A stretch of DNA of 64,000 nt from CAZLRH01 sp964562015. GTDB lineage: Bacteria > Verrucomicrobiota > Verrucomicrobiia > Opitutales > JABDGR01. The stretch spans positions 310,001 to 374,000 of the forward strand of contig CAZLRH010000002.1 in NCBI GenBank assembly GCA_964562015.1, read 5' to 3'. Positions 39,894 to 49,247 of this stretch are shown here, piece by piece. The translations under genes and the position numbers were made by a program. Under the pieces are notes generated by a model that was given only the letters and a program-made list of their open reading frames with translations, was not told the DNA's origin and ran no database searches. How positions within the stretch are numbered: position 1 is the first letter of the stretch; each line of letters opens with the position of its first letter.

Positions 39894-40397
39894 ATGCCCG
39901 CCGACGAAACCATTTTGCCCGCCGCCTCCGCGCCGGAAACCGAGAACGACGCGGGCATCAAGCCGAGCAAGCGCCGCGACAACCGCGCCACGGCCATGCA
40001 GTTTCTGTACATGTGGGAAGCCAATCCCGGCACCGACCTCGACGAGGGCCTGCGCCTCTTTTTCACCACGCAGGAAAAACCGCGCGAGTATTACTCTTTT
40101 GCCGAGGAACTCGTGCGCGGCGCCCGCGGCCGGCTGCCAGAGATTGACGAACTCATCACCAAGCACGCGCACAACTGGGCGTTCAACCGCATCGCGCGTG
40201 TGGACCTCGCCATCCTGCGCCTGGCCATTTACGAATTGCTCGGCCGGCGCGACATCCCGCCCGTGGTCACCATCAACGAAGCCATCGAGCTGGGCAAAGT
40301 TTACTCCACCCCCGACTCCCGCCGCTTTCTCAACGGCATCCTCGACAAGCTGAAGGACTCGCTCGACCGCCCCTCGCGCACCGCGGCGGAGGATTGA
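39894..40397 (+). CDS. nusB: Transcription antitermination factor NusB
   Basis: NusB, with S10, binds boxA RNA in rRNA transcripts to prevent early termination. The 167-residue protein has an N-terminal Ala/Pro/Glu-rich extension of about 35 residues, then the all-helical NusB fold: RRDNRATAMQFLYMWEA, ELVRGARGRLPEIDELITKH, HNWAFNRIARVDLAILRLAI, YELLGRRDIPPVVTINEAIE, KVYSTPDSRRFLNGILDKL. It is the last gene of the ribBA-ribH-nusB run, a common pairing of ribH with nusB. Confidence 0.94.
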   Translation: MPADETILPAASAPETENDAGIKPSKRRDNRATAMQFLYMWEANPGTDLDEGLRLFFTTQEKPREYYSFAEELVRGARGRLPEIDELITKHAHNWAFNRIARVDLAILRLAIYELLGRRDIPPVVTINEAIELGKVYSTPDSRRFLNGILDKLKDSLDRPSRTAAED

Positions 40398-40398
40398 A

Positions 40399-40440
40399 GG
40401 GAAAGTAGAAGTTGGAAGTAGGAAGCTGGAAGTGGGAAGG
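40399..40440 (+). repeat. AGTTGGAAGTAGGAAGC short tandem repeat after nusB
   Basis: AGTAGAAGTTGGAAGTAGG/AAGCTGGAAGTGGGAAG units fill the convergent gap between nusB and the next minus-strand gene. It is the same family as at 11858 and, in complement, 56799. Confidence 0.6.
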
Positions 40441-40444
40441 TCTC

Positions 40445-41155
40445 CTAGCCCGCTCCATTCACATACCACTGTCCGTTAACTTTGTGGAAAAGAATGTGGT
40501 AAGGCGTGCCCGGCGCAACCGGTGGAGGCAATGGTCGTGTGCGGATGAAACCAGGCGGATCAACAGTTCTGCCCTCTTCCAGTTTCGCCCAAACCAGGGC
40601 CGACAATTCCGGGTCGAGTGTGTACGTGGCTACATCGCCAGTATCGTTGAGCGAAGGGATGGCATTCTGAATCGCTCTAAGGGCGATGAGTCTGGATTGG
40701 TACGTCGGGTCGCGCAACGCCGCCTGCCGCCCCTCCTCCTGCCATACTTTTTGCTGCGCCTGTTGTTCCGGCGACAGATCTTCCACTGGATAGGTCGGGG
40801 GCCGGCGGGACTGTGCGCTGGGCGAAGCATGACCCCACATTGCCTCGGTCACATCGCCTTTCTCCAGCCAGCCAATGACATCGTTGATTATCGGCACCAA
40901 TTCCGCATGGGCTTGAATGGCCCGAAGGTCATTCGTCGAAGCTGGCTCGGCTGACTGGATAACCGCATCATTTTGCATCACGGATGACTTGGTCCCAGAT
41001 GACACCGCTTGGCGTTCTGCCCGCGCGGGACCTACGGCACTTCGGGCCTTTTCTATGTCTGGAGGCGCAGAAGCATTTTTAAAAGAAAAGCTAATCAACC
41101 AAAACGCCGCCACGAGCAGGAGTAAAAAGGCAAATACCCTGCGGGGCTTTTTCAT
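40445..41155 (-). CDS. Membrane-anchored hypothetical protein
   Basis: The 236-residue protein has an N-terminal transmembrane or signal helix (FAFLLLLVAAFWLISFSF) after three basic residues. A Ser/Ala/Pro-rich stretch and a soluble domain follow (HAELVPIINDVIGWLEKGDV, QQAQQKVWQEEGRQAALRD, PYHILFHKVNGQWYVNGAG). No family is recognised; the C-terminal end resembles a small beta sheet domain. Its base composition is lower in GC than its neighbours. It is convergent with nusB. Confidence 0.6.
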   Translation of the reverse strand: MKKPRRVFAFLLLLVAAFWLISFSFKNASAPPDIEKARSAVGPARAERQAVSSGTKSSVMQNDAVIQSAEPASTNDLRAIQAHAELVPIINDVIGWLEKGDVTEAMWGHASPSAQSRRPPTYPVEDLSPEQQAQQKVWQEEGRQAALRDPTYQSRLIALRAIQNAIPSLNDTGDVATYTLDPELSALVWAKLEEGRTVDPPGFIRTRPLPPPVAPGTPYHILFHKVNGQWYVNGAG

Positions 41156-41318
41156 CCGCGGCTAGTTATGGGTTCAAATCCAACTTTTCTCGGGTCTTTG
41201 TGCTTAATAGCCTCACTTGTACATGATTCATCGTCTTAAAGTGAAACTTTTCTCCCAGTTTCAACGCGCGGCGCTCCTTTCGGCTCGTTTTTCTCGCGCG
41301 AGAAATTATGCTGGGGCG

Positions 41319-42125
41319 ATGGAAAAATGGCAGCGGCCCACCCCGATTGACGACCATCCCGGCCCCGGCGTGCGCGGGGGCGCGGGCCGGCAGCTGGCTT
41401 GGGCGGGCGCGCTAGTCATGGTGGGGTTCTGCGGGCTGACAGGTTTTCTCGTTTACCAGTGCAGCCCCGCACATCAGGCGCAATCCCTCGCTGCCACCGC
41501 GGGGAAAATCGGCGATGCGGCTGCGGCGGGTGCGGCGAAAATCATCGCCGCCATCAAGGCCAACACCGCCACCACGACGTTTCGCGAGCATCTGGATTCC
41601 ATTAAGCCCGACCTCGATGGCCGCCTGCTCGTGGCCGAGGGCCAGGCCACAGAGGACTTTCGCCGCGACAGCACCGGCCTCTTCGGGACTTCGTTTTCGG
41701 AAATTCGCGCGCCCGTGACCTACCATTATTTCGTCGCGCTGAGCGGCAACTGGGAAATGCAATTGCACGAGGGCCCGGATGGCGGCGTCACCGGCGAGGT
41801 CGTCGCGCCCGAACTCCAGCCCCTGCCCAACCCGGCGCTGGACACTGCCGCCATGGAAGTAAGCAGTGGCAACGGCTGGCTGCGCTGGGACAAGAATGAT
41901 TTGCAAAACGACTTGCTCCGGGAAATCACCCCGGCGCTGAACCGCCGCGCCACGCAAAAACTGCCGCAATATTTCCCCGTCGCGCGCGCGGGTGTGGAAA
42001 AATTCGTGCGCGAGTGGATGCTGCGCGAGTACCAGTTGCCGCCCGGCACGCCGATTTACCTCCACATCCGTTTCCACAACGAACCAGCGCCGCCGCCGCT
42101 GGCCGCACCCGCGCCGAAGGGGTGA
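41319..42125 (+). CDS. Membrane protein of unknown function
   Basis: The 268-residue protein (ATG 41319) has one transmembrane helix (AWAGALVMVGFCGLTGFLVY) followed by an extracytoplasmic domain. This has an Ala-rich helix (KIGDAAAAGAAKIIAAIKAN), then a segment rich in charged and beta-type residues (TYHYFVALSGNWEMQLHEG, EVSSGNGWLRWDKNDLQNDL). There is a Pro-rich end. I recognise no family. A possible earlier start at 41217 would add a basic stretch without a clear role. It lies upstream of the kinase-WD40 gene with a repeat element between. Confidence 0.6.
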   Translation: MEKWQRPTPIDDHPGPGVRGGAGRQLAWAGALVMVGFCGLTGFLVYQCSPAHQAQSLAATAGKIGDAAAAGAAKIIAAIKANTATTTFREHLDSIKPDLDGRLLVAEGQATEDFRRDSTGLFGTSFSEIRAPVTYHYFVALSGNWEMQLHEGPDGGVTGEVVAPELQPLPNPALDTAAMEVSSGNGWLRWDKNDLQNDLLREITPALNRRATQKLPQYFPVARAGVEKFVREWMLREYQLPPGTPIYLHIRFHNEPAPPPLAAPAPKG

Positions 42126-42161
42126 TGATGCCGCACGCATTTACCCAAATAGCCGAATTGC

Positions 42162-42233
42162 TACCACGGATTACACGGATACCACAGATGAATTTCTTGG
42201 GGCTATCCGTGCCATCCGTCTAATCCGTGGTTA
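42162..42233. repeat. Inverted pair of ATCCGTG short-repeat arms
   Basis: The left arm (ACCACGGATTACACGGAT, starting 42163) and right arm (ATCCGTCTAATCCGTGG, near 42214-42230) are imperfect complements. The same family as 19039-19307, here upstream of the kinase gene. Nothing else is seen in 42126-42403. Confidence 0.65.
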
Positions 42234-42403
42234 AAATTGCGGGTTGTGGGACGCCGCAAAAGAATTATCCCGAGAGCAAAATAGACCCGGCCGCAAGAAT
42301 GGGCCCCGCTCCTTTATACTTCTGTTTTTGCGGCGAGCGTGTAGGATTCAAATAGCATTCCCGGCGTGGCCTCCCCTTGGAGCCCGGCCGGGTTTAACCT
42401 GTC

Positions 42404-45400
42404 ATGCCTGAAACCCCCGGACGCGAACGCACGATTTTCGACCAGGCGCGGAATTTGTCCGCGGGCGAACGCTCCGCCTATCTGGAGCGGACGTGTGGCA
42501 GCGACACCGAATTGCGCCGCCAGGTGGAGCGTCTGCTCCGCACCGACGGCGCGATCACGAAGACCGGCGAACCGGAAACGCCGACCACCGTGGACCCCGG
42601 CGAGTGGCCGACGGACATGCCCCAGCCCGCACTGCCGGGCATGCGCATTGGCCGCTACAAATTGATCCAGGAAATCGGCGAAGGCGGCGGGGGCGTCGTC
42701 TTCCTGGCCGACCAGGAGGAGCCCGTGCGCCGCCGCGTGGCCCTGAAAATCATCCGCCTGGGCATGGACACCGAGGAAGTCATCGCGCGCTTTCAAGTCG
42801 AGCGCCAGGCGCTGGCGCTGATGGACCACCCGAACATCGCGAAAGTTTTGGACGCCGGCGCGACGCCCACGGGCCGCCCGTTTTTCGTGATGGAGTTGGT
42901 CAAGGGTTCAAAAATTACCGAGTACTGCGACACCAACCGCCTTACGATTGAAGAACGCCTGCGGCTTTTCCTGCCCGTGTGCCAGGCGCTTTTGCACGCG
43001 CACCAAAAGGGCATCATCCACCGCGACATCAAGCCCTCGAACATTCTCGTCACCTTGCACGATGGCGCGCCGGTGCCCAAGGTTATCGACTTCGGCATCG
43101 CGAAGGCCACCGGCGGACGGTTGACGGACCAGACGATCTACACCTCGCACGAACACTTTTTTGGCACGCCCGCGTACATGAGCCCCGAGCAGGCGGGCGC
43201 CGAGGGCAATGTGGACGTGGACACCCGCAGCGATGTCTACAGCCTCGGCGTGCTTTTATACGAATTGCTCACGGGCGTGACGCCGTTGGACCGCAAAAAA
43301 CTGGAAGACCTCAGCGAAGACGAAGTGCGCCGCCGCATTCGCGAGGTCGAGCCGCCGCGGCCTTCCGCGCGCCTCGCCGCGCTCGACGCGGCGGAGCTGG
43401 CCGAGATTGCCCAGAAGCGCGGGATTGAGCCGCGGAAATTAATCAGCCAGTTGCGCGGGGACCTCGACTGGATTGCGATGAAATGCCTCGAGATTCCGCG
43501 CCAGCGCCGGTACGATTCCGCCAGCGCGCTCGCGGCCGATGTGCAACGGCACCTGGACAACGAGCCCGTCAGCGCCGGGCCGCCGTCCACGGTTTATCGG
43601 CTGGGCAAATTTGCGCGCCGGCATCAAACGGCCCTCGCGACCGCCACCGTGTTTGTCGTGCTGCTCGTCGGCGCCACGGGTTTCAGTTTGTGGCAGGCGC
43701 AACGCGCGGAAACGGCGGCGACCGAGGCGAACGACCAGCGAAAAGTCGCCGAGCAACAGCGCGCCGAGGCGGACAAGCAAAAACTCGCCGTGCAGGTCGC
43801 ATACAACCGGATGGATGTGACCGCCGCGCTCAGCCAGTTGGAGCAAAACAATCCCAATCAAGCGGTCGCCTACCTCGCGCGCGCCCTGCGGCCCGCGCCG
43901 GACAATCGCAACGCGGAATCGCTGCTCTATTCCGTTTTAAGCGCGCAAAACTGGCTGCTGCCGACCGCGACGATTCCGAGCAACACGACCGTGCTCGCCG
44001 TCAATCCCGCGAGCGGGCGCGTTGCCACCATTGGGGACAATAACACCGTGCGCGTCGCGGACCTGAATACGGGCCGGCTCCTTTCCACGATGACGCAGGA
44101 GGCCATTTTGCTGAACCTGGGCTTCAGCGCGAACGGCAATCGACTGTGGACGCTGGAAAGCAATGGCCTGCGCGGCGGGGCCAACCGCGGCGCGCCCAAC
44201 CCGGCGGCCGGGGCGCGGGGGCGCGGCGGCGACAACGGAACGCCCCCGAATGGAAATCGCGGGCGCGGCGGGAATCCCCGGCAAAATCCCCCGGCGCGCG
44301 GGCCGCGCGGCGGCGGGCCGGAAATTTCTCGCGGTTCCGTGCGCGTGTGGGAAGCCGCCACCGGCCAGACATTGACTCCCGCAACTTCACTTCCGACCAA
44401 CATTTCCTTTCCGCAGTTGAGCGCCGATGGCACGCAGATTTTTGTCGTTTTTGGCAACCCGGTCGCACCGTCCGCGCCCGGCCGCGGGCCGGCCAACCCG
44501 GTAACGCACGCCGCGGTTTTTGACCTCGCCACGGGCCAGCCCGTTTTTCCCGTCCTCAATTTTCCGGCGGATATTCTCGCCGCCGCGTGGAATGCGGAGA
44601 GCAATAAAATCGCCGTGGCGTGGCGCGAAAACGGCCCCGGCAACGCCGGCGACCTCGTCGGCGTGTGGGCCCTCACCACCGGCCAGCCGCTGTTCCCCGC
44701 GGTGCGAACGGAGGGCGGCGTGTGGTCCATGACGTTTAGCCCGGAAGGCGCACACTTCGTCACGCTGGCGGGGGATGTGGCCCATTTGTGGGACGCCGCC
44801 AGCGGGCAAATGACAGGCACCCTGCGCCACGACGGCCCCATCAAGGCCGCAGCCTTCAGCGCAAATGGACTGGCGCTCGCCACCGCCTCCAACGACGGCA
44901 CCGCGCGGATGTGGAGCACCGCCACCGGCGACCCGTATGGCGAGCCCATGCGCCACGAAAGCCCGGTGCGGGCCGCCGCTTTTAGTACGGATGGTCAATT
45001 TTTAATAACGGGTTCGGCGGACGACTCCGCGCGGCTCTGGCAATCCGGCACGCCTGAAACCGCGGGCAAGCCGTGGTCGGCCCCATTGCTGGGCGGCAGC
45101 GAGGTGAACGGCGTTTATTTCAATCCGGACGGGCACGGGGTGATCACTGAGGCCGGCGGCTGGGCCGTGGAAAAATGGAATTTCCCCGGGGGCGGCGGGC
45201 CCGCCCGGCCCATTGCCGGTTTGACGCCGGGAGCTTTCAGCAAGGATGGCCGTCGCTTCGCGGCCCTTGCGCCCGACGGCGCGGTCTGGGTGTATGACAC
45301 CGCCACGCTGCAGCCGGTGTCGCCGCCCCTGCACCGCGATGGGGCCGTGCAAGCCGCCACGCCGCTGCATGCGCGGTTGAGTGCCGACGGCAAATTGCTG

Positions 45401-46297
45401 GCGCTGGAGATGGATGGACGCTCGGTGCGCGTGTGGGAGGTCGCCACCGGCCAGGCGATATCACCCGTCATCACTTTAGAAAACCGCACAGGTGGCCACG
45501 CGCTCGGGTTTAGCGACGATGGCAAAAAACTTTTGGCGCTGACCGATGATTTCACCGCGCGGGTTTGGGACAGCGCCACGGGCCAGGCCCTGTCCGCGCC
45601 GTTGCACCATGAGGCCCGCCTGCTGGCCGCCGGGCTTAGCGCGGACGGCCAGGACGTTTTGACCGCCGCCGCGGATCGCGAAGTGCGCGTGTGGGACGTG
45701 GCCACCGGCAATGCGACTACTGCGGCGCTGCGCCTCGAAGCCGCCGTCGCCTCCGCCGCCTTCAGTCCCGACGGCCAGCGGGTGCTCGCCGCGGGAAATA
45801 CTACCGCGCGCGTCTGGGAGGTCGGCAGCGGCCGCCCGCTTTCCGCCCCGATGCGGGCGGAAACAAACATCACCGCGGTGGCGTTCAGCCCCGATGGCGG
45901 CAGCGCGCTGACGCTTTCCGGCAATCCCGCGAATCCCACCGCCGCGCGCTTTTGGGACGCCACCACGGGCGAACCCACTTCGCTGACCGTCGCGCCGGGG
46001 GCGGTGAATGCGCGCACTGCGGGAGCCGAGGCCCTGGCCCGCACCGCGGCGTGGGTGGGCGCGTTGCGCTTGTGGGCGCTGCCCGCTTCGCCCCCGCCGT
46101 GGGTGCTCGATCTCGCCGAAATGCTTGCCCAGTGCAAAGTGGATTCCACCGGCGCCCCGGTTTTTGATCAAGGACTGCCGCTGGACAAATTGCGCGCCGC
46201 CGCCGCGGCCCCGGGCGCTGATGCCGCGAACCCGTTTGTCGAATGGGCACGTGGCGCGCTGGGCGTGAATATCCCCGTAGCGGCGGGCACAAAATAG
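42404..46297 (+). CDS. Serine/threonine protein kinase with WD40 repeats
   Basis: The 1,297-residue protein opens with a helical leader (residues 1-75: FDQARNLSAGERSAYLERTC) and then a Hanks-type kinase. The Gly loop is IGEGGGGVVF (about 90-99), VALKII has Lys 115, HRDIKPSNIL has Asp 208, and DFGIAKATGG and FGTPAYMSPEQAG follow. A transmembrane helix near 409-429 (ATATVFVVLLVGATGFSLW) puts the rest outside the cytoplasm. A WD40-type beta-propeller region spans about 515-1230, with many GxxVRVWxxATG-like repeats. Residues about 587-642 are an Arg/Gly/Asn/Pro-rich insertion. No sigma-factor partner is adjacent. The trigger is unknown. Confidence 0.9.
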   Translation: MPETPGRERTIFDQARNLSAGERSAYLERTCGSDTELRRQVERLLRTDGAITKTGEPETPTTVDPGEWPTDMPQPALPGMRIGRYKLIQEIGEGGGGVVFLADQEEPVRRRVALKIIRLGMDTEEVIARFQVERQALALMDHPNIAKVLDAGATPTGRPFFVMELVKGSKITEYCDTNRLTIEERLRLFLPVCQALLHAHQKGIIHRDIKPSNILVTLHDGAPVPKVIDFGIAKATGGRLTDQTIYTSHEHFFGTPAYMSPEQAGAEGNVDVDTRSDVYSLGVLLYELLTGVTPLDRKKLEDLSEDEVRRRIREVEPPRPSARLAALDAAELAEIAQKRGIEPRKLISQLRGDLDWIAMKCLEIPRQRRYDSASALAADVQRHLDNEPVSAGPPSTVYRLGKFARRHQTALATATVFVVLLVGATGFSLWQAQRAETAATEANDQRKVAEQQRAEADKQKLAVQVAYNRMDVTAALSQLEQNNPNQAVAYLARALRPAPDNRNAESLLYSVLSAQNWLLPTATIPSNTTVLAVNPASGRVATIGDNNTVRVADLNTGRLLSTMTQEAILLNLGFSANGNRLWTLESNGLRGGANRGAPNPAAGARGRGGDNGTPPNGNRGRGGNPRQNPPARGPRGGGPEISRGSVRVWEAATGQTLTPATSLPTNISFPQLSADGTQIFVVFGNPVAPSAPGRGPANPVTHAAVFDLATGQPVFPVLNFPADILAAAWNAESNKIAVAWRENGPGNAGDLVGVWALTTGQPLFPAVRTEGGVWSMTFSPEGAHFVTLAGDVAHLWDAASGQMTGTLRHDGPIKAAAFSANGLALATASNDGTARMWSTATGDPYGEPMRHESPVRAAAFSTDGQFLITGSADDSARLWQSGTPETAGKPWSAPLLGGSEVNGVYFNPDGHGVITEAGGWAVEKWNFPGGGGPARPIAGLTPGAFSKDGRRFAALAPDGAVWVYDTATLQPVSPPLHRDGAVQAATPLHARLSADGKLLALEMDGRSVRVWEVATGQAISPVITLENRTGGHALGFSDDGKKLLALTDDFTARVWDSATGQALSAPLHHEARLLAAGLSADGQDVLTAAADREVRVWDVATGNATTAALRLEAAVASAAFSPDGQRVLAAGNTTARVWEVGSGRPLSAPMRAETNITAVAFSPDGGSALTLSGNPANPTAARFWDATTGEPTSLTVAPGAVNARTAGAEALARTAAWVGALRLWALPASPPPWVLDLAEMLAQCKVDSTGAPVFDQGLPLDKLRAAAAAPGADAANPFVEWARGALGVNIPVAAGTK

Positions 46298-46351
46298 TCA
46301 GGTCGCGACCGAGGAAATAGATTAGCAAGAGTCGCCAACTCAATGGGTTCT

Positions 46352-46660
46352 TCACGCGGGCATTAGCTTCTTACGCGAATAAAACCAAATTCCGCCTAGG
46401 AGGGCCAGCGGATGAGTAATCCAAATTGACCGCGCGTGAACACGACTATACTCGAAGAAATCCTTCGAAACCTCGGTATAATGTCCATGCTCCGCCAAAT
46501 AATACCGGCCTCCTTCCTCTTTTCCGTTCCCGGCGTCGCCGCCACTCGCAGCGGCAATGATCCAGAAACTGGCAAAATTCAACATGGCGACGATCCAAAT
46601 AACGCGTAGCCAAACAGGTGCGTCTTTCCACTTTAGTTCCGACATCGAGCGTTGTTTCAT
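46352..46660 (-). CDS. Small two-span membrane protein
   Basis: The 102-residue protein (ATG 46660) has two hydrophobic segments: WLRVIWIVAMLNFASFWIIA and WITHPLALLGGIWFYSR. A Gly/Glu-rich loop (GGDAGNGKEEGG) lies between. The open frame extends to 46774 but the added part is Cys/Arg-rich and looks unlikely. No family is recognised. It is more AT-rich than its neighbours. It lies between the kinase and the dehydrogenase remnant. Confidence 0.5.
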   Translation of the reverse strand: MKQRSMSELKWKDAPVWLRVIWIVAMLNFASFWIIAAASGGDAGNGKEEGGRYYLAEHGHYTEVSKDFFEYSRVHARSIWITHPLALLGGIWFYSRKKLMPA

Positions 46661-46777
46661 TTTTGGCCGAGCGTTGGCGCAGCAGCCTGGAGGGAGCCTT
46701 GGTGGGAAAGCTAGGCAGGCAAAAGCTTGGCGCTTTCGCGAAATTAGACAATACCTTTTCACATTCAACACCATGCA

Positions 46778-46990
46778 TCAACGAATCGGATCACCGTAAA
46801 TAATATCCAGCCCGGCCCCATCCACTCGGAGAGAAATCTCGTCAACGGCTTCTCCAACGCCAGCCTCAAGGCCCTCGGCCATTTCGGCAAAACCGACGAT
46901 ATCGCCGCGCTCGTCAGCTTCCTCGCCGGCCCCGAAGCCGGGTTCATCACAGGAGCGAGTTTGATGATAGATGGCGGATTTGATGCGTGA
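46778..46990 (+). pseudogene. Remnant of a short-chain dehydrogenase (C-terminal end only)
   Basis: In the frame ending at stop 46988-46990 the sequence reads NRITVNNIQPGPIHSE near the start, then LGHFGKTDDIAALVSFLAGP and FITGASLMIDGGFDA before the stop. These are the last 70 or so residues of an SDR-family oxidoreductase (the NxxxPGP segment and the C-terminal GAxLxIDGG). The first 170 residues, with the Rossmann nucleotide motif and the catalytic Tyr-Lys, are missing; upstream sequence is unrelated. It is a decayed fragment, presumably left by deletion. Confidence 0.75.
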
Positions 46991-47008
46991 AAGGAGAAAA
47001 AGAAGGAC

Positions 47009-47140
47009 TCGCGCAGAGCCGCAGAGGCGCAGAGTTTCCAGATTATATCTCACAGAAGATAACAAAGTAGAAGAAGCTCCAACTTTGTTAGCTTCGTTAC
47101 CTTCTGTTAAATCTCTCTGCGCCTCTGCGGCTCTGCGCGA
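47009..47140. repeat. Perfect 26-bp inverted repeat of CGCAGAG units
   Basis: Arms 47009-47034 and 47115-47140 are exact complements (26 of 26), made of CGCAGAGCCGCAGAGG units. The 80-base loop contains a smaller nested pair (AACAAAGT/ACTTTGTT). It lies downstream of the rpsA terminator and of the SDR remnant. Confidence 0.8.
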
Positions 47141-47176
47141 TTTTTCCCTGGCTGTTGTGCCTGCGGCCAAAAACAA

Positions 47177-47208
47177 AAAGAGGGACACTCTTGCGAGTGT
47201 CCCTCTTT
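47177..47208 (-). terminator. Rho-independent terminator of rpsA
   Basis: On the minus strand, a perfect 14-bp stem (AAAGAGGGACACTC / GAGTGTCCCTCTTT) with a 4-base loop is followed by TTGTTTTTGG. It lies 36 bases past the rpsA stop. Strong and well placed. Confidence 0.88.
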
Positions 47209-47244
47209 GAAAACCGAATGGTTTGAAACTGTTCGAGTCGGAAA

Positions 47245-48903
<1,659 letters not shown>

Positions 48904-49247
48904 AGCGATAGTACTCGTTCCCCGGGCGCGGCGGATGCTCTCCGCTCGGGGGGTTGGAGGTTGGGTTGTTTGTTGGTAGAAGTAGTCCGCCGTCCGGGCG
49001 CAAGCCCGGAAACACGAACCCCAGGGCGGGGTTCCGGCAAGACAGGGAAGGGAGAGCGTGCCGAAAGACCCTTCCCCCGGCAAGCGGAAAAAGGAGGACG
49101 CTGCATTCTGGGATTTTAGCTAAATTATCGGATTATTGATGTTAAACGATTGCCAAGGCCGCGGAAGTTTGGTGGAATGTCCGATTATCTTTTGAGTGGA
49201 CGTTTCCTTTCCCGGTGTGATGCCGGAAGCAAACGACCTAACTTCAG
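48904..49247. other. Divergent spacer between rpsA and the SNF2 gene
   Basis: No gene is supported. The rpsA side is GC-rich with several possible hairpins (CCCCAGGGCGGGG at about 49020). An AT-rich part (49110-49145, ATTTTAGCTAAATTATCGG) could hold promoters for both sides, but no clear -35/-10 pair stands out. Confidence 0.4.

Noticed and set aside
41165..41180. GGGTTCAAATCC, resembling a tRNA T-loop
   Set aside because: No acceptor, D or anticodon stems can be formed around it on either strand.
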